In this document: in pieces, positions 7,597 through 16,376 of the stretch
How the letters are laid out: every line of letters starts with the position of its first letter
Position numbering within the stretch: position 1 is the stretch's first letter
Assembly: GCF_028595265.1 (NCBI RefSeq)
Contig: NZ_JAQQXP010000001.1
Coordinates: 744,001-808,000 of the forward strand
From: Alteromonas gilva
GTDB lineage: Bacteria > Pseudomonadota > Gammaproteobacteria > Enterobacterales > Alteromonadaceae
Reading direction: 5' to 3'
DNA: 64,000 nucleotides
The notes under the pieces: generated by a model
Told to the model about the DNA's origin: nothing
Database searches by the model: none
The model's input: the letters and a program-made list of their open reading frames with translations, nothing else
Made by a program: the position numbers and the translations under genes

Positions 7597-8904
7597 ATGA
7601 GTGAAGTAAAGCAAGCTCCTGGTAAAATTAGTGTTGTAGAGTGGTTACTGGCTGTTTTAGCTTGTATATCTGTGGGGTTGCTACTCATCCCCAGCGATTT
7701 GATTAGCCGCAACAAAATGCTTTATGCCAAAGATTATCCTGCTCATCTCTACACTGATGCCAGCCAGGGCGGTCAAAGTGAAGCCAGTTGGGTTGATCAG
7801 AGCAATCTCAAATGGCAATGTCGCCTCGAAGATAAAACCCTATCTCCCTACTGTAGTATGCAATTGGACGTTGCTGGTTTTTCTGGCCAGGGGCTGGATC
7901 TCAGCGATTTTGAAAAAATGACAGTCTGGCTTAATTATTCCGGCAACGCGGAATTTGTTCGCATTTACCTGAGAAACCGCAACCCTAATTACTACCGCCC
8001 GGAAGACATTACCTCGACAAAATACAATGTGGTTGAAGTGCCTGTGGTTGAACTTGCCAGCGGGCTTACCATTGAGATGGATACCATTTTTGTTGCCGAC
8101 TGGTGGTTAAGTTCACGCAAAATCCCCTTGAAATACGCCCATCCGGAGTTTAACGATATTATTTATATTGAGATCCAGACCGGCTCGCAGGTCAGGGATG
8201 GCACACATCAACTGCAGTTAGACCGGATAGAATGGAGTGGCGCCTGGATATCCCAGGCTGACTTGTACAAGTTGATTATTGTCGTGTGGATTGTGTGTAT
8301 CTTCGCGATTTTATTATATCGAATCGTCAGGCTTAACATTCAGCTCAAGCACAATCAGCGGTATCAATCCGAGTTACAATCAATCAATGAACTACTTAAC
8401 TTCAAGAACAAGAAGTTTGAGGACTTAGCCAATACTGACCAGCTAACCGGATTACTCAATCGTTTAGGCATTCGCGAAGCACTCTATCAGGGCCAGCATA
8501 AATGGAAGTCGGAACGACAGCCGTTCTCATTTATCCTTATTGATATCGATCATTTCAAGAAGTTAAATGATACCTTTGGTCATGACGCAGGTGACAGTGT
8601 ACTGCAGGCTGTGGCTGAGACCTTATCAGGCAATATTCGGCGTACCGACTTCCTCGCCCGATGGGGCGGCGAAGAATTTTTACTGGTGTGCCCGAATACT
8701 ACGCTTAAAGAAGCGGAAGTCGTTGCCGAACAGTTGCGTCAGAAAGTGGCAGCGATGGAGCATCCTGAGGTAGAGCCGATTACAGCCAGTTTTGGGGTTT
8801 CGTCGATGACCGAGCCCGATCTCAAGCTGTTATTTAAAAACGCAGACAATGCGCTTTATCAGGCCAAATCCGCCGGCCGGAATAAGGTCGTATGTAATAT
8901 CTGA
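7597..8904 (+). CDS. membrane-anchored diguanylate cyclase (GGDEF)
   Basis: This 435-residue protein should make cyclic di-GMP from two GTP. Residues ~13-31 form a first membrane helix, residues ~35-220 a periplasmic domain with repeated beta-type segments (LDLSDFEKMTVWLNYSGNAEFVRIYL), and residues ~224-244 a second helix leading to a cytoplasmic GGDEF domain. The active motif is GGEEF at about residue 357, and the inhibitory I-site RxxD (RRTD) lies five residues before it, so product inhibition is expected. DIDHFKKLNDTFGHDAGD holds the metal-binding Asp. The periplasmic domain resembles carbohydrate-binding jelly-roll domains in pattern, but I cannot assign its ligand. An intrinsic terminator follows at 8927. 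Confidence 0.9.
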   Translation: MSEVKQAPGKISVVEWLLAVLACISVGLLLIPSDLISRNKMLYAKDYPAHLYTDASQGGQSEASWVDQSNLKWQCRLEDKTLSPYCSMQLDVAGFSGQGLDLSDFEKMTVWLNYSGNAEFVRIYLRNRNPNYYRPEDITSTKYNVVEVPVVELASGLTIEMDTIFVADWWLSSRKIPLKYAHPEFNDIIYIEIQTGSQVRDGTHQLQLDRIEWSGAWISQADLYKLIIVVWIVCIFAILLYRIVRLNIQLKHNQRYQSELQSINELLNFKNKKFEDLANTDQLTGLLNRLGIREALYQGQHKWKSERQPFSFILIDIDHFKKLNDTFGHDAGDSVLQAVAETLSGNIRRTDFLARWGGEEFLLVCPNTTLKEAEVVAEQLRQKVAAMEHPEVEPITASFGVSSMTEPDLKLLFKNADNALYQAKSAGRNKVVCNI

Positions 8905-8926
8905 TGCCGGGCTGACACTTGTTACT

Positions 8927-8950
8927 ATCGCTTAAGAGCGATCGTTTTTA
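8927..8950 (+). terminator. intrinsic terminator after the GGDEF gene
   Basis: ATCGCT/AGCGAT (8927-8932 with 8937-8942) forms a 6-base stem with a 4-base loop, followed by CG and a run of five T. Confidence 0.65.
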
Positions 8951-8994
8951 ATTGATGGTTGGTATAAATTACACCGCAACAAGGTCAGTCAGCA

Positions 8995-9711
8995 GTGTTA
9001 ACGCTCAGAATCATCGCCGTAATCGCCGCTTTAAATTGTACTGCCGTCGCTAATGCCAGCGACCGGCAGAGCTGTAGTGCTCCCGCCTACCAAAAATATA
9101 TCGATGCACAATATGCCCGGATAGAAGCAAGAAGTCGCCGCGCACTGGTTACCTCGCGGCGCGATTATGAACGCAGTGTGGAGAATGGTGCCAATGTTTA
9201 CCGGGTTATTGCTGATTTAAGCCGTCACCTTATTTACAGCGCCCAGTTTGAGCCTGCACAAACCGTTAATAAAAAGATTGCGCTCATTTTTGAACTTGGC
9301 AATACCCTAAGCAGAGCACAGCAAATAGCCGGGGAGGTGTTCGATAGTTTTAGCCGTGAATCGCACTCTGTTAGCATCGCGCAGGCCTGGCTTGCCTACC
9401 GCCAGGGTAAGCATGCGATGGCGTTTGAGAAACTGTTGAGCTCGATAGATATCACTGACTCAGCGGTTTTAAGCTCGTTTGGGCCAGATTTTAATCTTGT
9501 TCGCCAAATGTACCTTGATGGGCATGTCGCGCCCGTTGTTGCCTATATCAGAAAAACGCAGACATTCTGGAAGGGGCAACGTGCAGATGAACAACGTAAC
9601 GTGTGGCTCAACATGATCAAAGCCGGTTGCCCACTTCAATTTGACTCCGTTGATGTAATAAAAGCGGCAGAACTGGGTATTTCAGTCACAACAAGTCATA
9701 TAAAGCATTAA
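8995..9711 (+). CDS. exported hypothetical protein
   Basis: A 238-residue protein not recognised by family. It starts at GTG 8995 with a signal peptide (MLTLRIIAVIAALNCTAVANA, likely cut before SDRQSC) and continues as a mostly helical, charged protein (IDAQYARIEARSRRALVTSRRDYERS; ELGNTLSRAQQIAGEVFDSFSRES). Two cysteines remain in the mature part (SCSAP near its start, AGCPLQF near the end), which could form a disulphide in the periplasm. AAGG lies somewhat far (13 bases) before the GTG. It stands alone between the GGDEF gene terminator and the convergent Lrp-type gene. Helical-repeat content hints at a protein-interaction role, but nothing more can be said. Confidence 0.7.
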   Translation: MLTLRIIAVIAALNCTAVANASDRQSCSAPAYQKYIDAQYARIEARSRRALVTSRRDYERSVENGANVYRVIADLSRHLIYSAQFEPAQTVNKKIALIFELGNTLSRAQQIAGEVFDSFSRESHSVSIAQAWLAYRQGKHAMAFEKLLSSIDITDSAVLSSFGPDFNLVRQMYLDGHVAPVVAYIRKTQTFWKGQRADEQRNVWLNMIKAGCPLQFDSVDVIKAAELGISVTTSHIKH

Positions 9712-9762
9712 TACGTAGGCCGTTGGTAGCTGTTTAAGACTGCATGGAAATCCAAGGCAAAC

Positions 9763-10227
9763 TTATTCAGCCTGACCTTTAATATTAATCGGTGGAATGC
9801 GCGGCTTAATGACCGATGACTTGACTATCGATGTATTGGTTTCAGCGCAGTCGTGCAATGGCAGCATAACGTCATCGAGTTCAGCAATATCCCGTAACGC
9901 AAGCCGTGCAATATAGCAATCTTCACCGGTAACGCGGTCACAAAACATAAAACGGGGCCCTTCGCTGATCAATTTTTCAACTTTACGTAGCTGGCCACTG
10001 AGTGGTTTGATGCGCACCAGTGCTTCGATACTATAGCCCAGGGCGCGCAGGTTGAGGTTTACGCCAAAGCTATTAATTACCTGCGTGTTGATCAATGTTT
10101 TTATGCGCTCACCCACAGCGGGGCCAGAAATGCCAACCTGCTTGCCGATTTCGCTAAGGCTAAGGCGTGAATTGCGGTTAAGCACCTCCAGAATAGATTT
10201 GTCCAGATGATCTAATACTCTTGCCAT
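9763..10227 (-). CDS. Lrp/AsnC family transcriptional regulator
   Basis: A 154-residue regulator of the feast/famine family. Residues 5-55 form the helix-turn-helix (LDHLDKSILEVLNRNSRLSLSEIGKQVGISGPAVGERIKTL) and the rest the AsnC ligand-binding domain (YSIEALVRIKPLSGQLRKVEKLISEGPRFMFCDRVTGEDCYIARLAL). It is transcribed divergently from the PhzF-family gene at 10450, which is its most likely target. The 220-base shared region is AT-rich, with TAGCAT/ATGCTA and AACAATC/GATTGTT inverted repeats that could be binding sites. Members of this family sense amino acids or related metabolites; the effector here cannot be read from the sequence. Confidence 0.9.
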   Translation of the reverse strand: MARVLDHLDKSILEVLNRNSRLSLSEIGKQVGISGPAVGERIKTLINTQVINSFGVNLNLRALGYSIEALVRIKPLSGQLRKVEKLISEGPRFMFCDRVTGEDCYIARLALRDIAELDDVMLPLHDCAETNTSIVKSSVIKPRIPPINIKGQAE

Positions 10228-10449
10228 ATCACCGCTTCTTTTAATTCGTTAGCTAATTACTAAAAAATAGCATCAATCAAAATAACAATCGATGTATTTG
10301 CCTTTATATAACAGTGATTGTTGTTAGATCCCAATGCTATTATTTATAAAAGATGACACGGTGAGTAGTCGCCCTGAATAGTGCTGTAACGTTCAGGATT
10401 GCGCGGTGACAAAGCATATTTTACCGATAACAGATTAAAGGTTTGAGCA

Positions 10450-11289
10450 ATGAATATACAAAAAATAGCGGCATTCAGTGATGGCGAAAAGGGCGGCAAT
10501 CCGGCCGGTGTCGTGCTGCTTGATTCAGCCCTGGATGAGCAAACCATGGCCGCGGTCGCCGCTGAGGTCGGCTATTCAGAAACGGCGTTTGCTTACCCGC
10601 TTACCACCGCCGCCGATACATGGGGGGTACGTTATTTTTCGCCAGAATCTGAAGTGCCCTTTTGCGGTCATGCAACCATAGCCCTGGGGGCAGTACTGGG
10701 CAAGGACGTCGGTATTGGCCAGTATAAGCTTGAGATCAATGATGCCAGTATTGGTGTGGTAGCGAAGCAACACGCCAATGGCATTGCTGCTGAACTCACA
10801 TCGCCAGCGACGAAAAGCCGCTCTGTAACGCAACAGGAGCTGACATCCGTGTTAACACTGTTCGCATTGCAGCCAGACGATTTAGATGAGCGACTGGCAC
10901 CGGCTTGGATCCATGGCGGGTCGAACCATATCGTACTGGTGCTAAAGTCGAGACAAACGCTGGCGCAAATGCGTTACGACTTGGCTGCTGGAAAAGCGCT
11001 TATGGCTGAGCTTGGGTTGGTAACCATCATGCTGGTGGTTATTGAACACGACACCCTGTTTATTGCCCGCAATGCCTTTGCCTCAGGCGGAGTGTTGGAA
11101 GATCCTGCAACCGGCGCTGCTGCGGCGGCATTTGCCGGCTATCTGCGTGATCAGCACTGGCCGCATACTGGCAGCTTTACTATAAAACAAGGTGAAGATA
11201 TGGGCGCGCCATCGTTAATTTATGTTGCCTTAACAGATGAACCGGGTAGCCCTGTCTCGATCTCCGGTTCGACCAGAGCCTTAGTTTAG
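10450..11289 (+). CDS. PhzF family isomerase/epimerase-like protein
   Basis: A 279-residue protein of the PhzF/DapF-fold family. Diagnostic pieces are NPAGVVLLD near the N-terminus, VGYSETAFAYP holding the catalytic Glu (about residue 45), FCGHATIALGAVL, and the phosphate/substrate loop EDPATGAAAAAFAGYL near the C-terminus. The family includes the phenazine enzyme PhzF and many proteins of unknown function, and members act as isomerases by acid-base catalysis at one Glu. There is no phenazine cluster nearby, so this is one of the orphan members. The divergent Lrp-type regulator suggests control by an amino acid or a derivative. Confidence 0.9.
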   Translation: MNIQKIAAFSDGEKGGNPAGVVLLDSALDEQTMAAVAAEVGYSETAFAYPLTTAADTWGVRYFSPESEVPFCGHATIALGAVLGKDVGIGQYKLEINDASIGVVAKQHANGIAAELTSPATKSRSVTQQELTSVLTLFALQPDDLDERLAPAWIHGGSNHIVLVLKSRQTLAQMRYDLAAGKALMAELGLVTIMLVVIEHDTLFIARNAFASGGVLEDPATGAAAAAFAGYLRDQHWPHTGSFTIKQGEDMGAPSLIYVALTDEPGSPVSISGSTRALV

Positions 11290-11341
11290 CCCTCTAAGGC
11301 CACAGGTATTATAACAAGCCTTCAGAGCAGGCAATGACTAA

Positions 11342-12604
11342 CTATTGACCAACCGTGTTGGCTGCCCTGGCGAATTGCTGCAAAAATGACGAATAGGCAG
11401 GCATGGCTTTAGCGGTGCTGTTTATATGTGCAGTGACTTTTTCAACCAGCGGTAAAATAGTACTGTCAGGATCGTTCGCCAGCGCAATACTGGTGCTGGC
11501 CGGTACAATGCCTTTTCCGCACAATAAACAAAACCATTGCCAGCGAGACACGGCATCGGTTTCCATGACCGGTAGTCGCGCACAGTCGGCGAATAACTGC
11601 TCCGCCATTACTGGCGGATTGCCTGGCATTAATGCCTGATTAAACGTGCCAAGCTCATCACTATAACGCTGCATATGCGTGTTGTAGGCGGCAGCATTTG
11701 CCGGTGCGGCGGCCTGCGCCGGCCATTGCTGAAGCAGTTGTTCGAGACTGGCAACTAAAAAGGTGGTGGGCGGTACAACCGCTGTTAGCGCGGGCAAGTC
11801 AATGGTAACGGTATTGTGTTGCCATGTGGCAGACAGCCTTGATAACGGCATGCTGTTGAGCCGGTAGCGAAATTCGTGGTGACCCAGCCATAGCCTTTTT
11901 TCGAGCGCCTCTTCGTGCATTAATAATGTTGTGACAGGCTGGGGGGGCGTTGCCGTAAAGGATGCCGGGGTGACCTGTCGCGGCGGCGCGGATGAGTCGG
12001 TCAGGTTTATCCACAAATCAATGGTTGGAGCTGAATCTGACTGACGCAAACTGCTCAATTCTATGTCAGCGGCGTTATGCTGATTGACGCCCTGCGCCTT
12101 GTTATAGTTTGTAAGTAGTTCGCAGAGTTTGCTGGCATCGCACTGCACGGTGAATTTCATGCTGTCGGCCCATTGCTGCTGCTGGCGCGAGGCGAGATTA
12201 AAATGGCCCAACCGGGCTGCCTGTCCGGCAATCGAGAAGTCACTCACCGGACGAGCTGGCTGTTGGGCTTTGAGGCGCAAAACGCCGTGTTCAAATTCGT
12301 GTTGATTGGCATTGAGCCCCCACAGGGCTGCACCAATAAAACCATCATCAGCTAACCAGTCGCAGTGCACGCCCCAGCTAAAGCCGCCATTACAGCGAGA
12401 CAACCACTCAAGGGGCGAACTTTTTAACTGCTGGCAAAGTTTAAGTAGTGTGTCGTCCCATTCACATACCGTGACTGATGAGTCGGCCTGCGTATTAAAC
12501 GCGTGCACCTGAACACCACTATCTCTTAAATGGCAGTGTAATAGCGCTGCACTCACCTGCAATGCCAGACCATGACCATAAATTCCAACATGGCGAATTG
12601 TCAT
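11342..12604 (-). CDS. degenerate tryptophan-halogenase-like protein
   Basis: This 420-residue protein is encoded downstream of the halogenase-family gene with a 4-base ATGA overlap. Its start, VGIYGHGLALQVSAALL, keeps the shape of a flavoprotein Rossmann strand but lacks the GGGTAGW motif. The WxWxIP motif and the FIDCSGFRG motif are also missing or unrecognisable (LWINLTDSS stands where the latter would be). Length and segment order follow the halogenase fold, so I read it as a non-catalytic or altered paralogue of the upstream gene, perhaps forming a heterodimer with it. The family assignment is by weak similarity and by context. Tight translational coupling implies that the two proteins act together. 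Confidence 0.6.
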   Translation of the reverse strand: MTIRHVGIYGHGLALQVSAALLHCHLRDSGVQVHAFNTQADSSVTVCEWDDTLLKLCQQLKSSPLEWLSRCNGGFSWGVHCDWLADDGFIGAALWGLNANQHEFEHGVLRLKAQQPARPVSDFSIAGQAARLGHFNLASRQQQQWADSMKFTVQCDASKLCELLTNYNKAQGVNQHNAADIELSSLRQSDSAPTIDLWINLTDSSAPPRQVTPASFTATPPQPVTTLLMHEEALEKRLWLGHHEFRYRLNSMPLSRLSATWQHNTVTIDLPALTAVVPPTTFLVASLEQLLQQWPAQAAAPANAAAYNTHMQRYSDELGTFNQALMPGNPPVMAEQLFADCARLPVMETDAVSRWQWFCLLCGKGIVPASTSIALANDPDSTILPLVEKVTAHINSTAKAMPAYSSFLQQFARAANTVGQ

Positions 12605-14184
12605 TTGTTATTTGCCCCGTAAAGACTGCGCGACGCTGCCGGGTAGTGCGCGGCGCCATTTTTGGTCACATCAATAGCGTGTTGGTGGGTAGGCATGCTG
12701 GCTACCCAATCGTCCAGCTGCGACGCGTCGCGATTCAAACGCTGCGCAATAGCGCCAGACTCTATATGACTAATACGCGGGCTAACCGCTTGTGGCTGCA
12801 GGCCTTGTCCCAGGGCCAGGGTTGTCCACGACACCGGCATAAACAAGCCTTGTCGATAGGCATTAAAGTGGCCTGATTCCCTAAACTGTGCGAGCCGCGC
12901 TTGCAAAGAATCGGGTAACTCAATGGCTGACATGGCTTGCCAGAACGGCTCTGGCCGCTGATTTTGATAATAATGAAAAATCAGGAAATCGCGTACGCGC
13001 TCGTACTCGGTATCGATGTAGTGATTAAAGGCTTCCCTGGCACCCTGACATTGCTCTGTCGCCGGAAAGTACTCAATGAGTTTTTCGATGGCGGCCTGCA
13101 CCAGGTAGAGGCTGGTTGACTCCAGTGGCTCCAGGAAGCCACTGGATAAACCAATTGCCACACAGTTATGCAGCCAGCTTTTTTTACGTTTACCCGTAAC
13201 AAATCGCAACTGGCGGGGCATATCGGCACTGTCACCAATAGCGCCAAGGAGTTGCTCACTGGCCTGCTCGTCGGATAACCACTGACTGGCATACACAATG
13301 CCATTACCCGTGCGGTGCTGTAATGGAATTTGCCAGCGCCAGCCAGCTTGATGAGCTGCTGACAGGGTGTAAGAGGGAGGATTGTCGATAGCATCTGACG
13401 CGGCAGCCTGAGCACTGTCGCAGGGTAGCCAATGTTGCCAGTTTTCGTAACCGCTGGCCAGCGTCTGCTCAATCAGACGGCCGCGAAAGCCGCTGCAATC
13501 GATAAATAAATCGCCATGCAATGACTGCCCATTGTCGAGTAACAGCGACGCGATATCGCCACTTGGATGCTGCACAACATCGGTGACCCTGGCGTCAATA
13601 AAGCTAACGCCGCGGGCTAAGCTGTAGCGTTTGAGATACGCTGCGTAGAGGCTGGCATCAATATGAAATGCATAGCCGAAATGACTGCGGGCATCGCCGG
13701 TATTATCCTGTGGGTAGTTAAAACGGTGAGCGCGGGCGGCCAGTGCAGCGATATTGTAGTTGTCATAATGACCAAGTTTTGCAGCGCCGCCGGCACGCAA
13801 GTAATAATGATGAAATTCGACGTCGTTAATCACTTCGCCGCTGTAGCCAAATCCATGACAATAATCGCTGTCTGATTTGCCCCAGCCTTTAAACCGAATA
13901 GCCAGTTTATAGGTGGCGCCGACTTCTTTTATAAACGTGTTTTCGTCGATCCCAAGTAGCTCATTAAACTGGCGGATGTGCGGAATTGTGGCTTCACCCA
14001 CGCCCACAGTGCCGATCTCGGCAGACGCGATTAACGTGATATTGTAGTGTCGCGCAGGAATAAATTTCGCCATTGCCGCAGCGGTCATCCAACCGGCGGT
14101 GCCGCCGCCCAGAATGACGATGTTACGTTTTGTGGTCACTACCGGATACCTGTGGTTGTTTTTCTGTGCCACGGGCAAAGACAT
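12601..14184 (-). CDS. tryptophan 7-halogenase family flavoprotein
   Basis: A 527-residue FAD-dependent protein of the tryptophan-halogenase family. Visible motifs are the FAD-binding NIVILGGGTAGWMT (residues 21-34), VGVGEATIP (60-68), the Lys in ATYKLAIRFKGW (K93, at the place of the essential lysine of PrnA), FIDCSGFRG (227-235), the WxWxIP motif as WRWQIP (282-287) and SGFLEPLESTSLYL, which holds the conserved Glu. All catalytic landmarks of flavin-dependent halogenases are therefore present. In Alteromonadales many such genes lie in polysaccharide-use loci rather than in antibiotic clusters and their substrates are unknown; no flavin reductase is nearby. The gene leads a two-gene unit with the degenerate paralogue. 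Confidence 0.9.
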   Translation of the reverse strand: MSLPVAQKNNHRYPVVTTKRNIVILGGGTAGWMTAAAMAKFIPARHYNITLIASAEIGTVGVGEATIPHIRQFNELLGIDENTFIKEVGATYKLAIRFKGWGKSDSDYCHGFGYSGEVINDVEFHHYYLRAGGAAKLGHYDNYNIAALAARAHRFNYPQDNTGDARSHFGYAFHIDASLYAAYLKRYSLARGVSFIDARVTDVVQHPSGDIASLLLDNGQSLHGDLFIDCSGFRGRLIEQTLASGYENWQHWLPCDSAQAAASDAIDNPPSYTLSAAHQAGWRWQIPLQHRTGNGIVYASQWLSDEQASEQLLGAIGDSADMPRQLRFVTGKRKKSWLHNCVAIGLSSGFLEPLESTSLYLVQAAIEKLIEYFPATEQCQGAREAFNHYIDTEYERVRDFLIFHYYQNQRPEPFWQAMSAIELPDSLQARLAQFRESGHFNAYRQGLFMPVSWTTLALGQGLQPQAVSPRISHIESGAIAQRLNRDASQLDDWVASMPTHQHAIDVTKNGAAHYPAASRSLYGANNK

Positions 14185-14403
14185 AACATGTGATTACCCT
14201 TAGCTAAATTAACATTAATATTACATTTTGCCAGATAACGCTACCCGATGGGCCGGTAAATGCATTATTGTTTTTAGTAATTGAATAATTTTTTAACACG
14301 CCTAAAGGCCCGTAAATTTGCGCCTTACAAGTGAACCTTATCGTCCGATAACAGGTATTGATAGGGGTGGTGGCTCGTAGAGAGCAATATTCAGGAGACT
14401 TAG

Positions 14404-15531
14404 ATGTGGTGCGCTGACTGCGAAACAATTGACGATTATTTTTTTAATACAACCTGGTTCTGGTTTTTTATGCCGACCACAGAGTCCGTGACTAAGCTGA
14501 CGGACATGTGTAAATCATGTGGCTACAGTGCTGAAGTGACTTCCAGTCACTGTGTACGAGTGAAGGTTGCGTTAAGTGATATCAAATCATTTCTTACCCA
14601 ATTAAATGGTTGTCTGGACGGGCCTGAGTTTGGGCAGGCAAAAGTGACGACAACCGACGAAGACAGCCTTTCTTCAATGGCGGCGATTGGTCGTATGACA
14701 ACGGCGGAAATCCTGACCCGGCGCTTTCAGGCTAAATGGCTGGTAGATGCCATCCAGAAACATCGCTACGAAAGCTGGTTTCAACCCATTGTGCATGCCA
14801 GTGGGGACTTAGATTCGCCATCGGTGTTTGCCCATGAGTCGTTGTTTCGTATTTTTGACGAGAGTGAAACAATGATCCCGCCGGCGTTTGCTTTTTCGCT
14901 GGCGGAGCAGGGCGAGTTACTCTTTGCCCTGGATCTCACCGCCCGACGTTCAGCTGTTGAGTATTTTTCCAGAGCGCGACTCGATGGCAAAGTCTTTATA
15001 AACTTCAACCCATCGAGTATTTACGATCCTGCCTATTGCCTGCGGGCCACGGCATCGGCAATTTACGATCTGGGATTAAAACCGTCAGATGTGGTGTTTG
15101 AGATTGTCGAAACGCACAAAGCCAGCGACATGAACCACCTCAAAGGGATCCTCTCTTTTTATCGTAACAGTGGTTTTGGTGTGGCAATCGATGATATTGG
15201 ATCGGGCTGGTCTGGTTTAAATCTACTTGAGCAGTTACGGCCTGATTACATTAAAATCGATATGGAGCTGATTACTGGCATCGATCGTAATCCTTACAAG
15301 CAAAATATCGTCGAACACCTGATAGAAATCGCCCGCCATAATCGTATTAAAGTGATTGCGGAAGGCATTGAAACCCGCCAGGAAGCAACACTGCTGCAGG
15401 CGCTCGGTGCTGACTACCTGCAAGGGTATTATTTCGCAAAACCCAAACCGTTCAGCGACCGGGTGACGGATGCCGAGCGCTCTGAGATTGAGCAGTCGGT
15501 TAAGTCGATTGGTGTGAAGCTCGGCGTTTAG
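14404..15531 (+). CDS. EAL-domain phosphodiesterase with N-terminal CxxC pairs
   Basis: A 375-residue protein. Residues ~110-350 form an EAL domain that should degrade cyclic di-GMP: HESLFRI (ESL at 145-147 in place of EAL), NFNPSSI, EIVETH, DDIGSG, YIKIDMELI, EGIET and QGYYFAKP retain the metal ligands and catalytic residues, so it is probably active. Residues 1-100 contain two cysteine pairs, C3-x2-C6 and C36-x2-C39, spaced like a zinc ribbon, followed by a segment with no recognised fold. The Cys arrangement could bind zinc or sense redox state. There are no membrane helices. AGGAG lies at a good distance before ATG 14404. It is divergent from the halogenase gene, and a strong hairpin follows the stop. 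Confidence 0.88.
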   Translation: MWCADCETIDDYFFNTTWFWFFMPTTESVTKLTDMCKSCGYSAEVTSSHCVRVKVALSDIKSFLTQLNGCLDGPEFGQAKVTTTDEDSLSSMAAIGRMTTAEILTRRFQAKWLVDAIQKHRYESWFQPIVHASGDLDSPSVFAHESLFRIFDESETMIPPAFAFSLAEQGELLFALDLTARRSAVEYFSRARLDGKVFINFNPSSIYDPAYCLRATASAIYDLGLKPSDVVFEIVETHKASDMNHLKGILSFYRNSGFGVAIDDIGSGWSGLNLLEQLRPDYIKIDMELITGIDRNPYKQNIVEHLIEIARHNRIKVIAEGIETRQEATLLQALGADYLQGYYFAKPKPFSDRVTDAERSEIEQSVKSIGVKLGV

Positions 15532-15580
15532 TCGTTGTTGTAAAACTGGCTGCGATAAATTGCCGATAGCTTAACTGAAT

Positions 15581-15616
15581 CAACAGGAGATGCGCGACAT
15601 CTCCTGTTGGACTTCT
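15581..15616 (+). terminator. strong hairpin after the EAL gene
   Basis: CAACAGGAGAT (15581-15591) pairs perfectly with ATCTCCTGTTG (15599-15609) over a 7-base loop. The T content downstream (GACTTCTTTG) is moderate, so it is probably an intrinsic terminator. Confidence 0.55.
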
Positions 15617-15665
15617 TTGCTGATAGCCGATAACCCTTCCAACAATATACCAGCATAAAAATGAC

Positions 15666-15725
15666 AAGTAAGCTTTACTTTATGTCATATTTGGCTATAT
15701 TGTGTAAAGTGTGTTTTACTTTATG
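15666..15725 (+). promoter_or_regulatory. operator/promoter of the small membrane protein-Xre operon
   Basis: AAGTAA-GCT-TTACTT (15666-15680) is a perfect inverted repeat. TTTACTTTATG occurs twice in direct orientation (15674-15684 and 15715-15725), 41 bases apart, and the second copy is again palindromic with AAAGT at 15706. A TTTACT/TATATT promoter (15674-15679 and 15696-15701, 16-base spacer) lies between and overlaps the first copy. This looks like autorepression by the Xre-type protein encoded second in the operon. Confidence 0.5.
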
Positions 15726-15740
15726 GGTGGTTTTATAGAC

Positions 15741-16157
15741 ATGAAAATAACTAACAAAACGCCGTGGAGAGAGCAGAACCGGGTAAATCGAAATCGCCTG
15801 GCGCTCTGGACCTTACTATGGTTGGTGTCGCTGGCCGCGGTTTATTTCGGCCATCGTTATGTGTGGCAGCAACAGTCAGTAGTAACCGGGCTGATGGTAA
15901 TGGTTAATATCGTTATTGGCTTTGTCATGATTTGGGCGAACAAAACCATGCTGAACGGCCTTGATGAACTGGAACAGAAAATACAGCTGGCAGCGATGGG
16001 GTTGTCACTGGGCACCGGCCTGGTGCTGGGCTTCGCCTATTCTGCCCTCTCTGACACCGGTTTGATCAGCTTCGAGGCGCAAATACCTCACCTGGCGGTA
16101 TTAATGTCGCTCACTTATCTGGCTGGCACGTTTATCGGGGTGAGAAAATACCAATGA
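15741..16157 (+). CDS. small multi-pass membrane protein, hypothetical
   Basis: A 138-residue protein with four predicted helices (LALWTLLWLVSLAAVYFGHRYV, VVTGLMVMVNIVIGFVMIWAN, IQLAAMGLSLGTGLVLGFAYSAL, PHLAVLMSLTYLAGTFIGVRKY). A conserved-looking LDELEQKIQLAA amphipathic stretch sits in the middle loop. The frame is open to GTG 15711, but ATG 15741 (MKITNKTPWREQN) avoids overlap with the operator-like repeats. It overlaps the Xre-type regulator gene by four bases (ATGA). This arrangement of a small membrane protein plus a YozG-like regulator is common in bacteria, but its role is not known. Confidence 0.75.
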   Translation: MKITNKTPWREQNRVNRNRLALWTLLWLVSLAAVYFGHRYVWQQQSVVTGLMVMVNIVIGFVMIWANKTMLNGLDELEQKIQLAAMGLSLGTGLVLGFAYSALSDTGLISFEAQIPHLAVLMSLTYLAGTFIGVRKYQ

Positions 16158-16363
16158 AAAATCGCTTGAAGGTACTGCGAGCTGAGCGGGACTGGACTCA
16201 GGCTGACCTGGCTAACCGGCTGGATGTGTCACGACAAACCGTCAATGCGATCGAAAAAGGTAAGTTTGATCCGAGTTTGCCGCTGGCGTTTAAGGCATCG
16301 CGTTTGTTTAATTTGAGTATAGAAGAGATATTTCAGGACGACTCAACGTCGTCCGCTGAATAA
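16154..16363 (+). CDS. Xre family helix-turn-helix regulator (YozG-like)
   Basis: This 69-residue protein is almost entirely a Cro/C1-type helix-turn-helix: MKNRLKVLRAERDWTQADLANRLDVSRQTVNAIEKGKFDPSLPLAFKASRLF. The recognition helix is SRQTVNAIEKG. Small regulators of this type usually sit with membrane proteins and repress their own operon. It is translationally coupled to the membrane protein upstream (4-base overlap), and another small membrane protein follows after 13 bases. The direct and inverted repeats at 15666-15725 are its likely operators. Confidence 0.88.
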   Translation: MKNRLKVLRAERDWTQADLANRLDVSRQTVNAIEKGKFDPSLPLAFKASRLFNLSIEEIFQDDSTSSAE

Positions 16364-16376
16364 CAGGGGAAAAATA

